This document shows positions 26,167-34,876 of a DNA stretch of 64,000 bases, in pieces. The notes below the pieces were generated by a model that did no database searches, had not been told where the DNA came from, and saw only the letters and a list, made by a program, of their open reading frames with translations. The number at the start of each line of letters is the position of its first letter. Positions within the stretch are counted from its first letter, which is position 1. The stretch comes from Glutamicibacter soli (GTDB lineage: Bacteria > Actinomycetota > Actinomycetes > Actinomycetales > Micrococcaceae): assembly GCF_003309065.1 (NCBI RefSeq), contig NZ_POAF01000004.1:124001-188000 (forward strand). The letters run 5' to 3'. The position numbers and the translations under genes are program-made.

Positions 26167-26320
26167 GAGCCGCACCCCGAAACCCGGAGCACACCTCGAT
26201 TAATGCACCCTCGGGTGCATGGAACGGCGCCGGGGCGGATGCGGATCCTCCTTTCGAGGGAGGTCCAAGATCAGCATTCCGGGCGGTTCGCCAACCCCGG
26301 CGGGTTCCTATGCTGGATAT

Positions 26321-27247
26321 ATGATTCAGGTACAGGAACTGACCAAGAACTACGGTGCAAAAACCGTGGTCGACCACGCGTCGTTCACGGTTCAACCGGG
26401 GATCGTCACCGGATTCCTCGGCCCCAACGGCGCAGGCAAATCAACTACCATGCGAATGATCGTTGGATTGGCAAACCCCACCCGCGGGCAGGTGCTCGTG
26501 AACGGGAAGAACTTCAAGTCCTCCACCCACCCGCTGACCGAGGTCGGCACCCTGTTGGAAGCCAAATCGGTCCACAAGTCGCTGACCCCGCGCTCCCACC
26601 TGAGGGCCATGGCGGCCACCGCGGGCCTGGGCAAGTCCCGGGTGGACGAGGTGCTGGAGCTGACCGGCCTGGGGCCGGTGCAGCGCAAGAAGGTCGGCGG
26701 CTTCTCCCTGGGCATGGGACAGCGCCTGGGCATCGCCACCGCCCTGCTGGGCGACCCGCAGGTGCTCATCCTCGACGAGCCGGTCAACGGACTGGACCCC
26801 GAAGGCGTGGCCTGGGTCCGCAACCTGGCCCGCCAGCAGGCGGCCGCCGGCAAAACCGTGTTCATCTCCTCTCACCTGATGAGCGAGATGGCGCAGACCG
26901 CGGACCACCTGATCGTGATCGGCAAGGGCCGGATCATGGCCGATGCCCCGATCAGCGAATTCATCGACAACGGGCTGGCCCAGACGGTGGTCCGCGCCCG
27001 GGACATCGAACTGCTGATGAACGCGCTGGCGGCCGAGGGGGTGCAGCTGCGCCGGCTGGACGCCACCACGCTGGAGGTCACCGGGCCGGAATCCGAGGAC
27101 ATCGGCCGCCGTGCGCTGGAAGCCGGGATCGTGCTCAGCGAACTGCGTCCGCTGCAGCGCACCCTGGAAGACGCCTACATGGAACTGACTCGCGACGCCA
27201 TCGAGTACCGCTCGCAGATGTCCAACGACAATCCGGCTGGGAAGTAG
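26321..27247 (+). CDS. ABC exporter ATP-binding protein
   Basis: 308 residues from the ATG at 26321 (MIQVQELTKNYGAKTVVDHA), where homology begins; the frame is open further up without support. Walker A is GPNGAGKST, signature LGMGQRLGIA, Walker B VLILDEPVNGLDPEG, and the H-loop ISSHLMSEMA. The C-terminal 80 residues form the regulatory extension usual in ABC-2 exporters. It pairs with the permease encoded 6 bases downstream, and a two-component system follows. This set resembles drug, bacteriocin or peptide efflux modules that are switched on by the adjacent sensor. Confidence 0.92.
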   Translation: MIQVQELTKNYGAKTVVDHASFTVQPGIVTGFLGPNGAGKSTTMRMIVGLANPTRGQVLVNGKNFKSSTHPLTEVGTLLEAKSVHKSLTPRSHLRAMAATAGLGKSRVDEVLELTGLGPVQRKKVGGFSLGMGQRLGIATALLGDPQVLILDEPVNGLDPEGVAWVRNLARQQAAAGKTVFISSHLMSEMAQTADHLIVIGKGRIMADAPISEFIDNGLAQTVVRARDIELLMNALAAEGVQLRRLDATTLEVTGPESEDIGRRALEAGIVLSELRPLQRTLEDAYMELTRDAIEYRSQMSNDNPAGK

Positions 27248-27253
27248 GAAACC

Positions 27254-28108
27254 ATGAGCACCGAACTTGCGGCAGCGGCCGCACCGCGCACCGGCGGAAA
27301 GGTCACCCTGAGCGGTGTGCTGCGCAGTGAAATGATCCGCTTCTTCTCCCTGAACTCCACGCGCATCCTGATCCTGGTCTCGATCGCCGTGTACGTCGGC
27401 ATTGCCGCGCTCGGCGTATGGGGCGTGGGCTCCTTCATGCAGAGCGCACCGGATGCCGGGCAGATCCCTGGCACCGAAAGCATGGGCACCGCCGACTTCA
27501 CCGTGGAAACCATGGCCTCCGGGCTAATGTTCTCCCAGCTGATCCTCGGCGTGCTTGGCGTGCTGCTGTTCAGCGGCGAATTCACCACCGGTTCTGCGGT
27601 GAGCACCTTCCTGGCCAGCCCGCAGCGGCTGCGCGTGCTGGCCGCCAAGATCATCGTGATCACCGGGCTGAGCGCGGTGGTGCAGCTGGTATCCACGCTG
27701 GCCGCCTACCTGGTGTGCCGCCCGCTGGCCGAGAACTACTCGCTGACCCTGGACCTGGGCGGCGAGGCGTTCCAGCGCGTGCTCTGGTACGGGGCGCTCG
27801 CCGTGGTGATGGCCTCCCTGCTGGGACTGGCGCTGGGCCTGCTGCTGCGCAACTCCGCCGGCGGCATCACCAGCTTGGTGGCGGTGTTCTTCGTGCTGCC
27901 GCTGATCGCGCAGATCCTGATGGCGGTGACCGACTGGTTCAAGGACTACGCGCGGTTCATGCCGGACCAGCTGGGGCTGGGGCTGGCCCTGCCGCTGAGC
28001 TACCCGAGCACGCTGGAAAGCTGGCAGCAGCTGGCAGGGGTGGCCGGATGGATCGTGCTCCCGCTGCTGCTGGCGGGCATCCTGCTCAAGAGCCGCGATA
28101 TCAAGTAG
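27254..28108 (+). CDS. ABC-2 type permease of the exporter
   Basis: 284 residues with six hydrophobic segments: TRILILVSIAVYVGIAALG, MFSQLILGVLGVLLFSGEF, IIVITGLSAVVQLVSTLAAYL, a fourth at VVMASLLGLALGLLL, then ITSLVAVFFVLPLIAQILMA and GWIVLPLLLAGIL. The FSGEFTTGSAVSTFLASPQR segment after TM2 is the classic ABC-2 exporter motif. It lies 6 bases after its ATPase and 25 bases before the kinase, in one transcript. Substrate unknown. Confidence 0.9.
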   Translation: MSTELAAAAAPRTGGKVTLSGVLRSEMIRFFSLNSTRILILVSIAVYVGIAALGVWGVGSFMQSAPDAGQIPGTESMGTADFTVETMASGLMFSQLILGVLGVLLFSGEFTTGSAVSTFLASPQRLRVLAAKIIVITGLSAVVQLVSTLAAYLVCRPLAENYSLTLDLGGEAFQRVLWYGALAVVMASLLGLALGLLLRNSAGGITSLVAVFFVLPLIAQILMAVTDWFKDYARFMPDQLGLGLALPLSYPSTLESWQQLAGVAGWIVLPLLLAGILLKSRDIK

Positions 28109-28133
28109 GAACCGGAAAACTAGACTGGAAACC

Positions 28134-29429
28134 ATGAGCAACCTTTCGCTGCAGGAGTCGGTAGCCTCCTTCGACGAACTGGCCGCCAAGCGGATGGGCC
28201 GGGTACGCAGGTACCTGAGGACCCATCCGCGTTTGGTGTCCGTCGGCGTCGTGATCTTCTACCTGCTCGGAACCCTGCCCGGGGTGCTGTTGATGGCCGA
28301 CATGCCGGGCAACCACGGGCTGGTGCTGCTGCTGATCACCCTGGCCACCGCCGGCACGCTGCTGTTCCGCCGCCGGGCGCCCATGACGGTGCTGTGCATC
28401 GTGTTCGCCTTGGAATGCATCTCGATCCTGGACGTCGGCTCGGTCTACGGGACCGAGGGCCTGGGCATGATGCTCGCCCTGTACATGGTGGCCACCAGCT
28501 ACTCGGCCCGGCGCTCGATTCCGCTGGCCATCTTGGCCGGCAGCTTCCAGATGGTCCTCATGGTGCTGGTCGGCTTCCCCGACATGAGCGGCATGGAGCT
28601 CGACACCTCGGACGGGATCAGCGAATCCACGCTGGCCGTGATCATCATCGGGGTCTTCGCGGCGTTCCTCATCGGCTTCTACGTCACCGCCGCCGCCATC
28701 GGCGTGTACATCCGCAACGCCCGCATCCACGAGGCAGAGCTGAACCATTGGGCTTCGCAGGTCTCCCGGCTGGCGCAGGTGCAGGAACGCAACCGCATCG
28801 CCCGCGAGATGCACGACGTGGTGGCGCACTCGCTGTCGGTGATGATCGCGCTGGCCGAAGGCGCCCGCGTGGTGGGCCGCCGGGACCAGGACCGCGCCGA
28901 GGAGGTGCTCGCGGAGCTGTCCGGCACCGGACGCGCCGCGCTGGCGGACATGCGGCGCATGCTCGGCGTGCTGCGTGAAGGGGAGGGCGGGGAGCTGGCG
29001 CCGCAGCCCACCGGCGGCAGCATGGAGAACCTGCTCGAAGGCTTCCGCGCCGCCGGGCTGCCGCTGACCTACACCTACGTGGGGGAGCCGCTGCCGGAGG
29101 ACAAGGCGTTCGCGCTGACCATCTTCCGCATCGTCCAGGAGTCGCTGACCAACTCGCTGCGCTATGCGCGCAACGTCACCGACGTCCAGGTCCGCCTGGA
29201 ACGCGGCAGGCACCAGGTGCGGCTGGAGATCTTGGACAACGGGGACGCCACCCGGGTGCCCAGCGTGGGCAGCGGCCGCGGGCTGCGCGGCATGCGCGAG
29301 CGCGCCGAGCTGTTCGACGGCACGGTGGACGCCGGCCCCGTGGCCAGCGGCGGGTGGATTGTCAAGGCGATGTTGCAGCTGCCCGAGTGCAGCGCGAAGA
29401 ATGGTAACCAGAAGGCATCAAAGGGGTAG
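28134..29429 (+). CDS. NarL-type sensor histidine kinase
   Basis: 431 residues. Five or six membrane segments fill roughly residues 38-195 with no extracellular domain of size, so it probably senses in or at the membrane. A HisKA_3 dimerisation helix follows (RNRIAREMHDVVAHSLSVMIALAEGA, His phospho-acceptor in MHDVVAHS), then a HATPase with N-box NSLRYARNVTDV and G-box GSGRGLRGMRERAEL. It phosphorylates the regulator whose gene starts 3 bases after its stop. The intramembrane layout is typical of kinases guarding ABC exporters against membrane-active compounds. Confidence 0.9.
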   Translation: MSNLSLQESVASFDELAAKRMGRVRRYLRTHPRLVSVGVVIFYLLGTLPGVLLMADMPGNHGLVLLLITLATAGTLLFRRRAPMTVLCIVFALECISILDVGSVYGTEGLGMMLALYMVATSYSARRSIPLAILAGSFQMVLMVLVGFPDMSGMELDTSDGISESTLAVIIIGVFAAFLIGFYVTAAAIGVYIRNARIHEAELNHWASQVSRLAQVQERNRIAREMHDVVAHSLSVMIALAEGARVVGRRDQDRAEEVLAELSGTGRAALADMRRMLGVLREGEGGELAPQPTGGSMENLLEGFRAAGLPLTYTYVGEPLPEDKAFALTIFRIVQESLTNSLRYARNVTDVQVRLERGRHQVRLEILDNGDATRVPSVGSGRGLRGMRERAELFDGTVDAGPVASGGWIVKAMLQLPECSAKNGNQKASKG

Positions 29430-29432
29430 GAC

Positions 29433-30128
29433 ATGGACGAAAACATCAAGGTACTGCTGGTCGACGACCAACCCCTGCTGCGGATGGGCTTCCGCCTGAT
29501 CCTCGAAGGCGAGGCGGACATCCAGATCGCCGGCGAGGCGGCCGACGGGCTGGAAGCGCTGACCCAGACCGCGGCCCTGCACCCGGACGTGGTGCTCATG
29601 GACGTGCGCATGCCCAACATGGACGGCATCGAAGCCACCGAACGCATCGCCAAGGCGCACCCGGAAACCAAGATCATCATCCTGACGACCTTCGACCTGG
29701 ACGAATACGCGTTCTCCGGGCTGCAGGCCGGCGCCAGCGCCTTCCTGCTCAAGGACGTCGCTCCGGAGGAGCTGGTCTCCGCGGTCCGCCTGGTGGCCTC
29801 CGGCGACGCCGTGGTGGCGCCGCGCGTGACCGCCAGGCTGCTTGAGACCTATGTGCGCAACGCGGGGCAGGCCCCGGCGAGCACCGCCGCCCCGCAGCGC
29901 GACCCGCTGCTGGACGACCTGACCCCGCGTGAGCAGGAGGTGCTGCGCGCGCTCGCCGAAGGCCTGTCCAACGCGGAGATCGCCCATCGCTTCTTCCTCT
30001 CGGAAGCGACGGTGAAGACCCACGTGCGGCGCATCCTGACCAAGCTGCACCTGCGCGACCGGGTGCAGGCAGTGGTCTACGCCTACGAGACAGGGCTGGT
30101 CATTCCCTCGCAGGGACTGGACTTCTAG
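29433..30128 (+). CDS. NarL/LuxR-family response regulator
   Basis: 231 residues. The receiver domain spans about residues 5-120 with acidic pocket VDDQ and phospho-acceptor Asp in VVLMDVRMPNMDG, plus the conserved Lys in FLLKDVAPEEL. A 30-residue linker leads to a LuxR helix-turn-helix (LTPREQEVLRALAEGLSNAE, then SEATVKTHVRRILTKL). It probably activates the ABC exporter operon it ends. Its stop directly abuts the stop of the convergent gene (30126-30131). Confidence 0.92.
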   Translation: MDENIKVLLVDDQPLLRMGFRLILEGEADIQIAGEAADGLEALTQTAALHPDVVLMDVRMPNMDGIEATERIAKAHPETKIIILTTFDLDEYAFSGLQAGASAFLLKDVAPEELVSAVRLVASGDAVVAPRVTARLLETYVRNAGQAPASTAAPQRDPLLDDLTPREQEVLRALAEGLSNAEIAHRFFLSEATVKTHVRRILTKLHLRDRVQAVVYAYETGLVIPSQGLDF

Positions 30129-30614
30129 CTACCGGCCCTTGCGCTCGGCCCGGCGCTTCTTGCGTTCGGAGGCGCGCAGCTGGATGACGCGTGCCGCGCC
30201 GATGGCCGCGACCACCAGCGCGCCGCCCAGCGCCGCGATGAACAGAGCCAGGCCCAGGCTGATCTCGCCGCGCAGCCCGAAGTACAGCACGGTGACAGGG
30301 TTCTGGTTCTGCGCGATGAAAACAATCAGCAGGATCAGCAGCAGCACGCTGATGACGGTCGCCGTCCACAACCGGGCGAGCCTGGTCGAGTGGGCGCGGT
30401 CCTCGGAGTCCTCCACGGGCAGCGGCCGCAGCCCCTCGGGATCCGGCTCCGCCGGAACATAGGGTTCGGTCTCAACGGATGCCGGGCTGGAATCCAGCGT
30501 GGTGCCCAGCCCATCAGCCTGCTCAGGGTCTACTCCGGCCTTGGTCTCCGACTGCGGCTCGAGGGAATCACGGTGCTCCGGGAAATCTTCGGGCGTGCGG
30601 TTGGTCTTTGGCAT
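30129..30614 (-). CDS. LapA-domain membrane protein
   Basis: 161 residues from the ATG at 30614 (MPKTNRTPEDFPEHRDS); the longer open frame upstream looks non-coding. The first 85 residues are acidic and disordered. Then a two-helix LapA-like module: WTATVISVLLLILLIVFIAQNQNPVTVLYFGLRGEISLGLALFIAALGGALVVAAIG, with the family QN motif between the helices, and a basic tail RASERKKRRAERKGR. In other bacteria LapA proteins assist assembly of envelope complexes; in actinobacteria the role is not defined. The next 313 bases to its right (30615-30927) hold no supported gene. Confidence 0.78.
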   Translation of the reverse strand: MPKTNRTPEDFPEHRDSLEPQSETKAGVDPEQADGLGTTLDSSPASVETEPYVPAEPDPEGLRPLPVEDSEDRAHSTRLARLWTATVISVLLLILLIVFIAQNQNPVTVLYFGLRGEISLGLALFIAALGGALVVAAIGAARVIQLRASERKKRRAERKGR

Positions 30615-30927
30615 GATGTACTCGCTTTCTTGGTCGGCGTAGGCCTGATCACAGCATTTACGCCGTCCGCGATCCGCGTCAAGCCCGGTGGGGCAATTCG
30701 CGGGCTTTTCCCCGCCTCGCGCAGTCCAAGCCCTTCGCCGGGAGATTCCCTGCACCTTCGACCGCACTGGATCCTGCGCTAACTGACTGTCAGGCGCGCC
30801 AGTGGGTGAAGATGTTTTTTCGCGCGAGAATCACGAAACCCACCAACCTCCGATCGGTACTGGGGTTGACGGGTTTCTGACTTCATTGAAGGTTTGGGAT
30901 TGATTCCGTTGTTGGTATCCCCAGCTT

Positions 30928-31545
30928 TCAATACGCGCCCAATATGGCCAATCGCCTGAGTTGAATTTTGACTTTTTCGGCAAATTTGGGTGCCTGTGCG
31001 TCTTCAAGCGCTTCGTAGAGTGACTTAGATTTTGGGCGTTTTGCCCAATAAGGGAGCTGCCTCTGGATAACAGTACGAACGACATCAGGTCTGCGTTCGT
31101 TGATTAGGCAAAGTATCTCGTCCGCCGTGTAGATTTCAAATTCATATTCATCGGCAAATGATTGAAAATCCTTGACGTTCTCAGTGACTAGATAATCAAC
31201 GCCACCATGTTCGGCTGCAGCGACTACATGCGCATCAAATTTGTCGCGTCCGGACTGCACGAGATCTTCTCTGATCAGATAATTGGAAATTAAAGCTTCG
31301 GGGCAGGTCATCTCGATGCGCCGGCGCAGACCACCGGTTTGTTCCTCGGATGCTGAAGGATTTTTCTTGCGTAGGTGGTATACGAACTCTGCGAGAACGT
31401 CCTCGCTCCAGCGAAGTTGTATCCCCTCATGACCGGATTCCTGATCGATAAGGCAAAACCAATCTCGAAATGTTCGTGACAGGAGGATGTTCGCATCAAG
31501 AAATATTAGTGTGGGCCCCTGCTGCATAGAGCCAATGATATGCAT
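30928..31545 (-). CDS. PIN-domain toxin (putative ribonuclease)
   Basis: 205 residues with a PIN fold: the first acidic residue in LIFLDANILLSRTF, a middle Glu in WSEDVLAEFVYHL, and the last acidic cluster in RDKFDAHVVAAAEHGGVDYLVTENVKDF. These Asp/Glu residues coordinate Mg2+ for RNA cleavage. Second gene of a two-gene unit, 19 bases after the HTH protein, which fits a type II toxin-antitoxin pair. The C-terminal 60 residues (NERRPDVVRTVIQRQLPYWA) extend beyond the usual 130-150-residue toxin and match the longer PIN branch. The locus is AT-richer than its surroundings, suggesting acquisition. Confidence 0.82.
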   Translation of the reverse strand: MHIIGSMQQGPTLIFLDANILLSRTFRDWFCLIDQESGHEGIQLRWSEDVLAEFVYHLRKKNPSASEEQTGGLRRRIEMTCPEALISNYLIREDLVQSGRDKFDAHVVAAAEHGGVDYLVTENVKDFQSFADEYEFEIYTADEILCLINERRPDVVRTVIQRQLPYWAKRPKSKSLYEALEDAQAPKFAEKVKIQLRRLAILGAY

Positions 31546-31564
31546 CCAGAGCCCACTTCGATGT

Positions 31565-32026
31565 TTATGTTTCGTTCAAGTCCAAAGAATCTTCGAATTC
31601 CCGGAGTTCATCAAAGGCGCGGCGTCGGTCTTTCAATCGTTTTTCTTGAAAAGCCCGGATATCTTTGCGGGCGAAGCGCGAATGGGACCCCACCTTGTGG
31701 AACTCGATCTCGCCTTGTGCCGCTAGTTTCAGAAGCGTTGGGCGTGACATGCCCAGCATCTTGGCTGCTTCAACGCTGGTTAGATCTTGAGTAATTTGAG
31801 AGATGGAAATCGACTGTCCCGATGCAGCCATCCGAAGGATTTGCTGCAACAATTTTCCCAAGTCACTGGGAATGACGATTTCTTCGCCGGAAGTAGACTC
31901 AATACGAATCTTCAAGTTTTTTAGGTCAACTTTGTCGAGGCGACGTTCAACCTCTGCAGCTTCTTCATGCTGGGAAGAAGTCACGTCGAGGACTTGGAGG
32001 TTTTGGGTGGTGGCACGTGAGCTCAC
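31565..32026 (-). CDS. Helix-turn-helix antitoxin, excisionase-type DNA binding
   Basis: 153 residues starting at GTG with a good SD (GAAAGGAG). An N-terminal 80-residue region (EEIVIPSDLGKLLQQILRMA) precedes an excisionase/MerR-like winged helix: LTSVEAAKMLGMSRPTLLKLAAQGEIEFHKVGSHSRFARKDIRAF. The acidic C-terminus (DELREFEDSLDLNET) could wrap the toxin. It precedes the PIN gene by 19 bases. The inverted repeats at 32037-32076 are the likely autoregulatory operator. Confidence 0.8.
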   Translation of the reverse strand: MSSRATTQNLQVLDVTSSQHEEAAEVERRLDKVDLKNLKIRIESTSGEEIVIPSDLGKLLQQILRMAASGQSISISQITQDLTSVEAAKMLGMSRPTLLKLAAQGEIEFHKVGSHSRFARKDIRAFQEKRLKDRRRAFDELREFEDSLDLNET

Positions 32027-32036
32027 TACTCTCTCC

Positions 32037-32076
32037 TTTCACTTATTTTAACTATGCACCATAAGTGAAATAAGTG
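32037..32076. promoter_or_regulatory. Operator of the toxin-antitoxin unit
   Basis: TTTCACTTAT (32037-32046) mirrors ATAAGTGAAA (32061-32070), and CACTTATTT (32040-32048) mirrors AAATAAGTG (32068-32076). These nested inverted repeats lie 11 bases upstream of the antitoxin start, where autorepression sites usually sit. Confidence 0.65.
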
Positions 32077-32262
32077 CAATGCCTGCGAAGTGGTTCTTGG
32101 GGCTTTCATGACCCGTGTCTGCTGAGTTCGAAGCAAGTGCTGGAATCTACGGCTCATCACCCGAAGGACAAACCGAGCGAGCTAAGCTGGAGACTGCCCG
32201 GCAGATCCCGCCGGCAGCAGCACTTGATGACAACCGATCTCGAAAGAAGTGAGCATCCAGTC

Positions 32263-33543
32263 ATGGCACAAGCCGCGGCAATGGCACACATTGCAGATTT
32301 GGCCGAATACGTAGCGACCTCCCCGTCGAGTTACCATGCAGCCGCGAGCGCGGCGAAGCGGCTGGATGCCGCCGGGTTCACGGCGCTGGACGAAGCCGAG
32401 GCATGGGCCCTCGGGGCCGGCTCCTACTATGTGGTGCGCGACGGCGCGGTCATCGCCTGGGTGCAGCCCGAGGGCGCCACCGCCACCTCCGGCTTTCGCA
32501 TCCTCGGCGCGCACACCGACTCGCCGGGCTTCAAGCTGAAGCCGAAGCCCACTACCGGATCCAATGGGTGGTGGCAGGCAGGGGTCGAGGTCTACGGCGG
32601 ACCGCTGCTGAACTCGTGGCTGGACCGCGAGCTGGTGCTCGCCGGCCGTCTGGTGCTGCGCGACGGTTCGGTGCATCTGGCGCAGACCGAGCCGCTGCTG
32701 CGCATCCCGCAGCTGGCCATCCATCTGGACCGTCAGGTCAACGACGGGCTGACCCTGGACCGCCAGGCCCACACCAACCCGATTTTCGGGGCCGGGGACC
32801 TGGCTGACGCGGACATCCTGGCCGTGCTGGCCGCCTCGGCCGGCGTGGATCCGTCGCAGATCGCTGGCTACGACGTGCTGACCGCCCCGGCGCAGCGCGG
32901 TGAGGTCTTCGGCGAAGGCAAGAACTTCTTCGCTTCCTCGCGCCTGGACAACCTGTCCTCGGTGCACGCGGGCCTGGTTGCGCTGACCGACTACGCACGC
33001 AAGCCCGAGGGCCATCGCATCGCCATGCTGGCGGCCTTCGACCACGAGGAACTGGGTTCCGAGTCGCGTTCGGGCGCCAGCGGCCCCTTCCTTGAGGAAC
33101 TGCTGCAGCGCATCCAGGCTTCGTTCGGTGCCACGGTGGAAGACACCGCCCGCGCGCTGGCCAACTCCGTGTGCCTGTCGGCCGATGCCGGCCACGCCGT
33201 GCACCCCAACTACGCAGAGCGCCACGACCCTGCGAACCGACCTCAGGTCAACGCCGGTCCGCTGCTGAAGATCAACGCCAACCAGCGGTACGCCACCGAT
33301 GCCGTGGGCGCCGCCGCCTTCGCCGGCTGGTGCGATACTGCCGGGGTGCCCTACCAGGAGTTCGTCTCCAACAACCGGGTTCCCTGCGGATCGACCATCG
33401 GCCCGCTGACCGCGACCCGCATCGGCATCCGCACCGTGGACGTGGGCGTGGCGTTGCTGTCCATGCACTCGGCCCGCGAGATGTGCGGCGTCGACGACCC
33501 GTGGTACCTGTCGAAGGTGGCCCGCGTCTTCTTCGGGGAGTAG
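32263..33543 (+). CDS. M18-family aminopeptidase
   Basis: 426 residues from the ATG at 32263 (MAQAAAMAHIADLAEYVA); the open frame extends 189 bases upstream but lacks family sequence. Zinc-ligand motifs of the M18 dinuclear peptidases are present: ILGAHTDSPGFKLKP (His and Asp), AAFDHEELGSESRSGASGPF (catalytic and zinc-binding Glu), LSADAGHAVHPNYAERHDP (Asp) and LLSMHSAREMCGVDD (His). Length fits the family (about 430). Cytoplasmic; removes N-terminal, often acidic, residues from peptides. Stands alone, with a terminator 9 bases past the stop. Confidence 0.92.
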   Translation: MAQAAAMAHIADLAEYVATSPSSYHAAASAAKRLDAAGFTALDEAEAWALGAGSYYVVRDGAVIAWVQPEGATATSGFRILGAHTDSPGFKLKPKPTTGSNGWWQAGVEVYGGPLLNSWLDRELVLAGRLVLRDGSVHLAQTEPLLRIPQLAIHLDRQVNDGLTLDRQAHTNPIFGAGDLADADILAVLAASAGVDPSQIAGYDVLTAPAQRGEVFGEGKNFFASSRLDNLSSVHAGLVALTDYARKPEGHRIAMLAAFDHEELGSESRSGASGPFLEELLQRIQASFGATVEDTARALANSVCLSADAGHAVHPNYAERHDPANRPQVNAGPLLKINANQRYATDAVGAAAFAGWCDTAGVPYQEFVSNNRVPCGSTIGPLTATRIGIRTVDVGVALLSMHSAREMCGVDDPWYLSKVARVFFGE

Positions 33544-33551
33544 CCGCCCAA

Positions 33552-33598
33552 AAGGCCGCGACCGGAGCCTCCGTTGGAGGACATCCGGTCGCGGCCTT
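33552..33598 (+). terminator. Terminator after the aminopeptidase gene
   Basis: A perfect 15-bp inverted repeat (33552-33566 with 33584-33598). A second short hairpin, CATATGCC/GGCATATG, lies at 33610-33631; its role is unknown. Confidence 0.8.
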
Positions 33599-33786
33599 CG
33601 AATTTAACGCATATGCCGTATCAGGCATATGAAATTCGCGCGGAGTGCCACCATGCCGAGCAGCTTCCAGGAAAACCCGGCCATAGGTCTTCCGAAGCCG
33701 AAAATACGCGGTGACGTGACATTGTCGGGTAGCTGTCGGGAGAAAGTCGTGGTGCTGTCGTGTCCTTCATGGCTAGTGTGAACTGC

Positions 33787-34278
33787 ATGAACGAATCACG
33801 AATATCGGAAATTCGCCGCACCGTGGGATGGACGCAGGAACGCCTCGCGACCGAAAGCGGAGTCACCGTTAGAACAGTCCAACGTCTGGAAGCTGGCCAG
33901 GATGCCAGCATGGATACGCTGTCGAGAATCGCCGGCGCACTGCAAGTGCCGGTGGGAGATTTATTTGCCCGGGTGGAAACACCGCAGTTCCAAGCCTCGG
34001 TCGATGGGCTGGAATACCGCGTTGCGCAGCAACAGGAAAAGCGTGACTCGTACACCAAGGGCGTGGTGCTGGTCTATCGGGGTTTGGGGATCGCTGTCCT
34101 CTTTGCCACGCTCATCCTCGCCCTCACCATGGATTGGGGATGGTACATATGGCTGGCGATCCCGGTGTACTGGGGCGTCGGACGGCTGCTGCTCGAAGCA
34201 TTGTTCCGGCTGGCACTGGATCCGAAACTGGATGAACGGTATCCGCTGTCCAAGGCCGACCGCGGCATCCTGGGATGA
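33787..34278 (+). CDS. XRE-family regulator with two membrane segments
   Basis: 163 residues from the ATG at 33787 (MNESRISEIRRTVGWTQERL). Residues 3-60 are a Cro/CI helix-turn-helix (LATESGVTVRTVQRLEAGQDASMDTLSRIAGAL). After a linker two membrane helices follow (GLGIAVLFATLILALTMDW and WYIWLAIPVYWGVGRLLLEA), so the DNA-binding head is tethered to the membrane. No SD is visible. The next gene, a LURP-one-like protein, starts 49 bases downstream in the same direction. Target unknown. Confidence 0.82.
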   Translation: MNESRISEIRRTVGWTQERLATESGVTVRTVQRLEAGQDASMDTLSRIAGALQVPVGDLFARVETPQFQASVDGLEYRVAQQQEKRDSYTKGVVLVYRGLGIAVLFATLILALTMDWGWYIWLAIPVYWGVGRLLLEALFRLALDPKLDERYPLSKADRGILG

Positions 34279-34327
34279 GCCCACGCGCTGGGCCGGGGCC
34301 GCAGGTGCCGGTGGCATAATCGCAGGC

Positions 34328-34876
34328 ATGACGATCTTCGAACCTGACGTGCTGGTCATCCAGCAGACCAAGAACCTCATGAAGAACGATTTCTCCATCA
34401 TGGACGGCGAGGGCGTGCAGGTAGCCCACGTGGAGACCGGAGGGAGCGCACTGGGACGCATGTTCGCCGGGTCCCGGCAATTGACGGTGTTCGATGGACC
34501 GGACAACCCGGTACTCCAGGTGAAGGACACCATGAGCGTGGGGCGCGACCGCATGGAGATCATGGACGGCCAGGGCAACCAGATCGCGACCCTTGTCAAG
34601 CGGATCACCTTCTTCAAGACCAAGGTCACCGTGAATTTCCAGGGCGAAGAGATCGACCTGGATGGAAATCTCTGGGACTTCGAATTCCAGATCAGCGCCC
34701 GCGGCCAGGTCATCGCCACCGTTTCGCGCAGCTGGTCGGGCCTGGGCAACGCGCTGATCGGCAAGTCCACCTACGCGGTGCGGCTCGCACCGAACCTCAG
34801 CCCGGGGCACCGCCTGATGACCGTCGGCGCGGTGCTGGCCTTGGACCTGATCCGGGAGAAGCAGTCCCGCGGTTAG
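34328..34876 (+). CDS. LURP-one-related/phospholipid scramblase-like protein
   Basis: 182 residues from the ATG at 34328. The tubby-like barrel pattern is visible: LVIQQTKNLMKNDFSIMDGEG, LTVFDGPDNPVLQVKDTMSVGRDRMEIMDGQGNQIATLV and a final helix LMTVGAVLALDLIRE that fills the barrel. Such proteins are common in actinobacteria, and a binding or lipid-related function is suspected, not shown. Its stop overlaps the convergent oxidase gene by 4 bases. Confidence 0.75.
   Translation: MTIFEPDVLVIQQTKNLMKNDFSIMDGEGVQVAHVETGGSALGRMFAGSRQLTVFDGPDNPVLQVKDTMSVGRDRMEIMDGQGNQIATLVKRITFFKTKVTVNFQGEEIDLDGNLWDFEFQISARGQVIATVSRSWSGLGNALIGKSTYAVRLAPNLSPGHRLMTVGAVLALDLIREKQSRG

Noticed and set aside
26203-27330. 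Alternative 375-codon frame over the ABC ATPase
   Set aside because: Out of frame with Walker A, signature and Walker B; the translation is Arg/Gly-rich shadow sequence.
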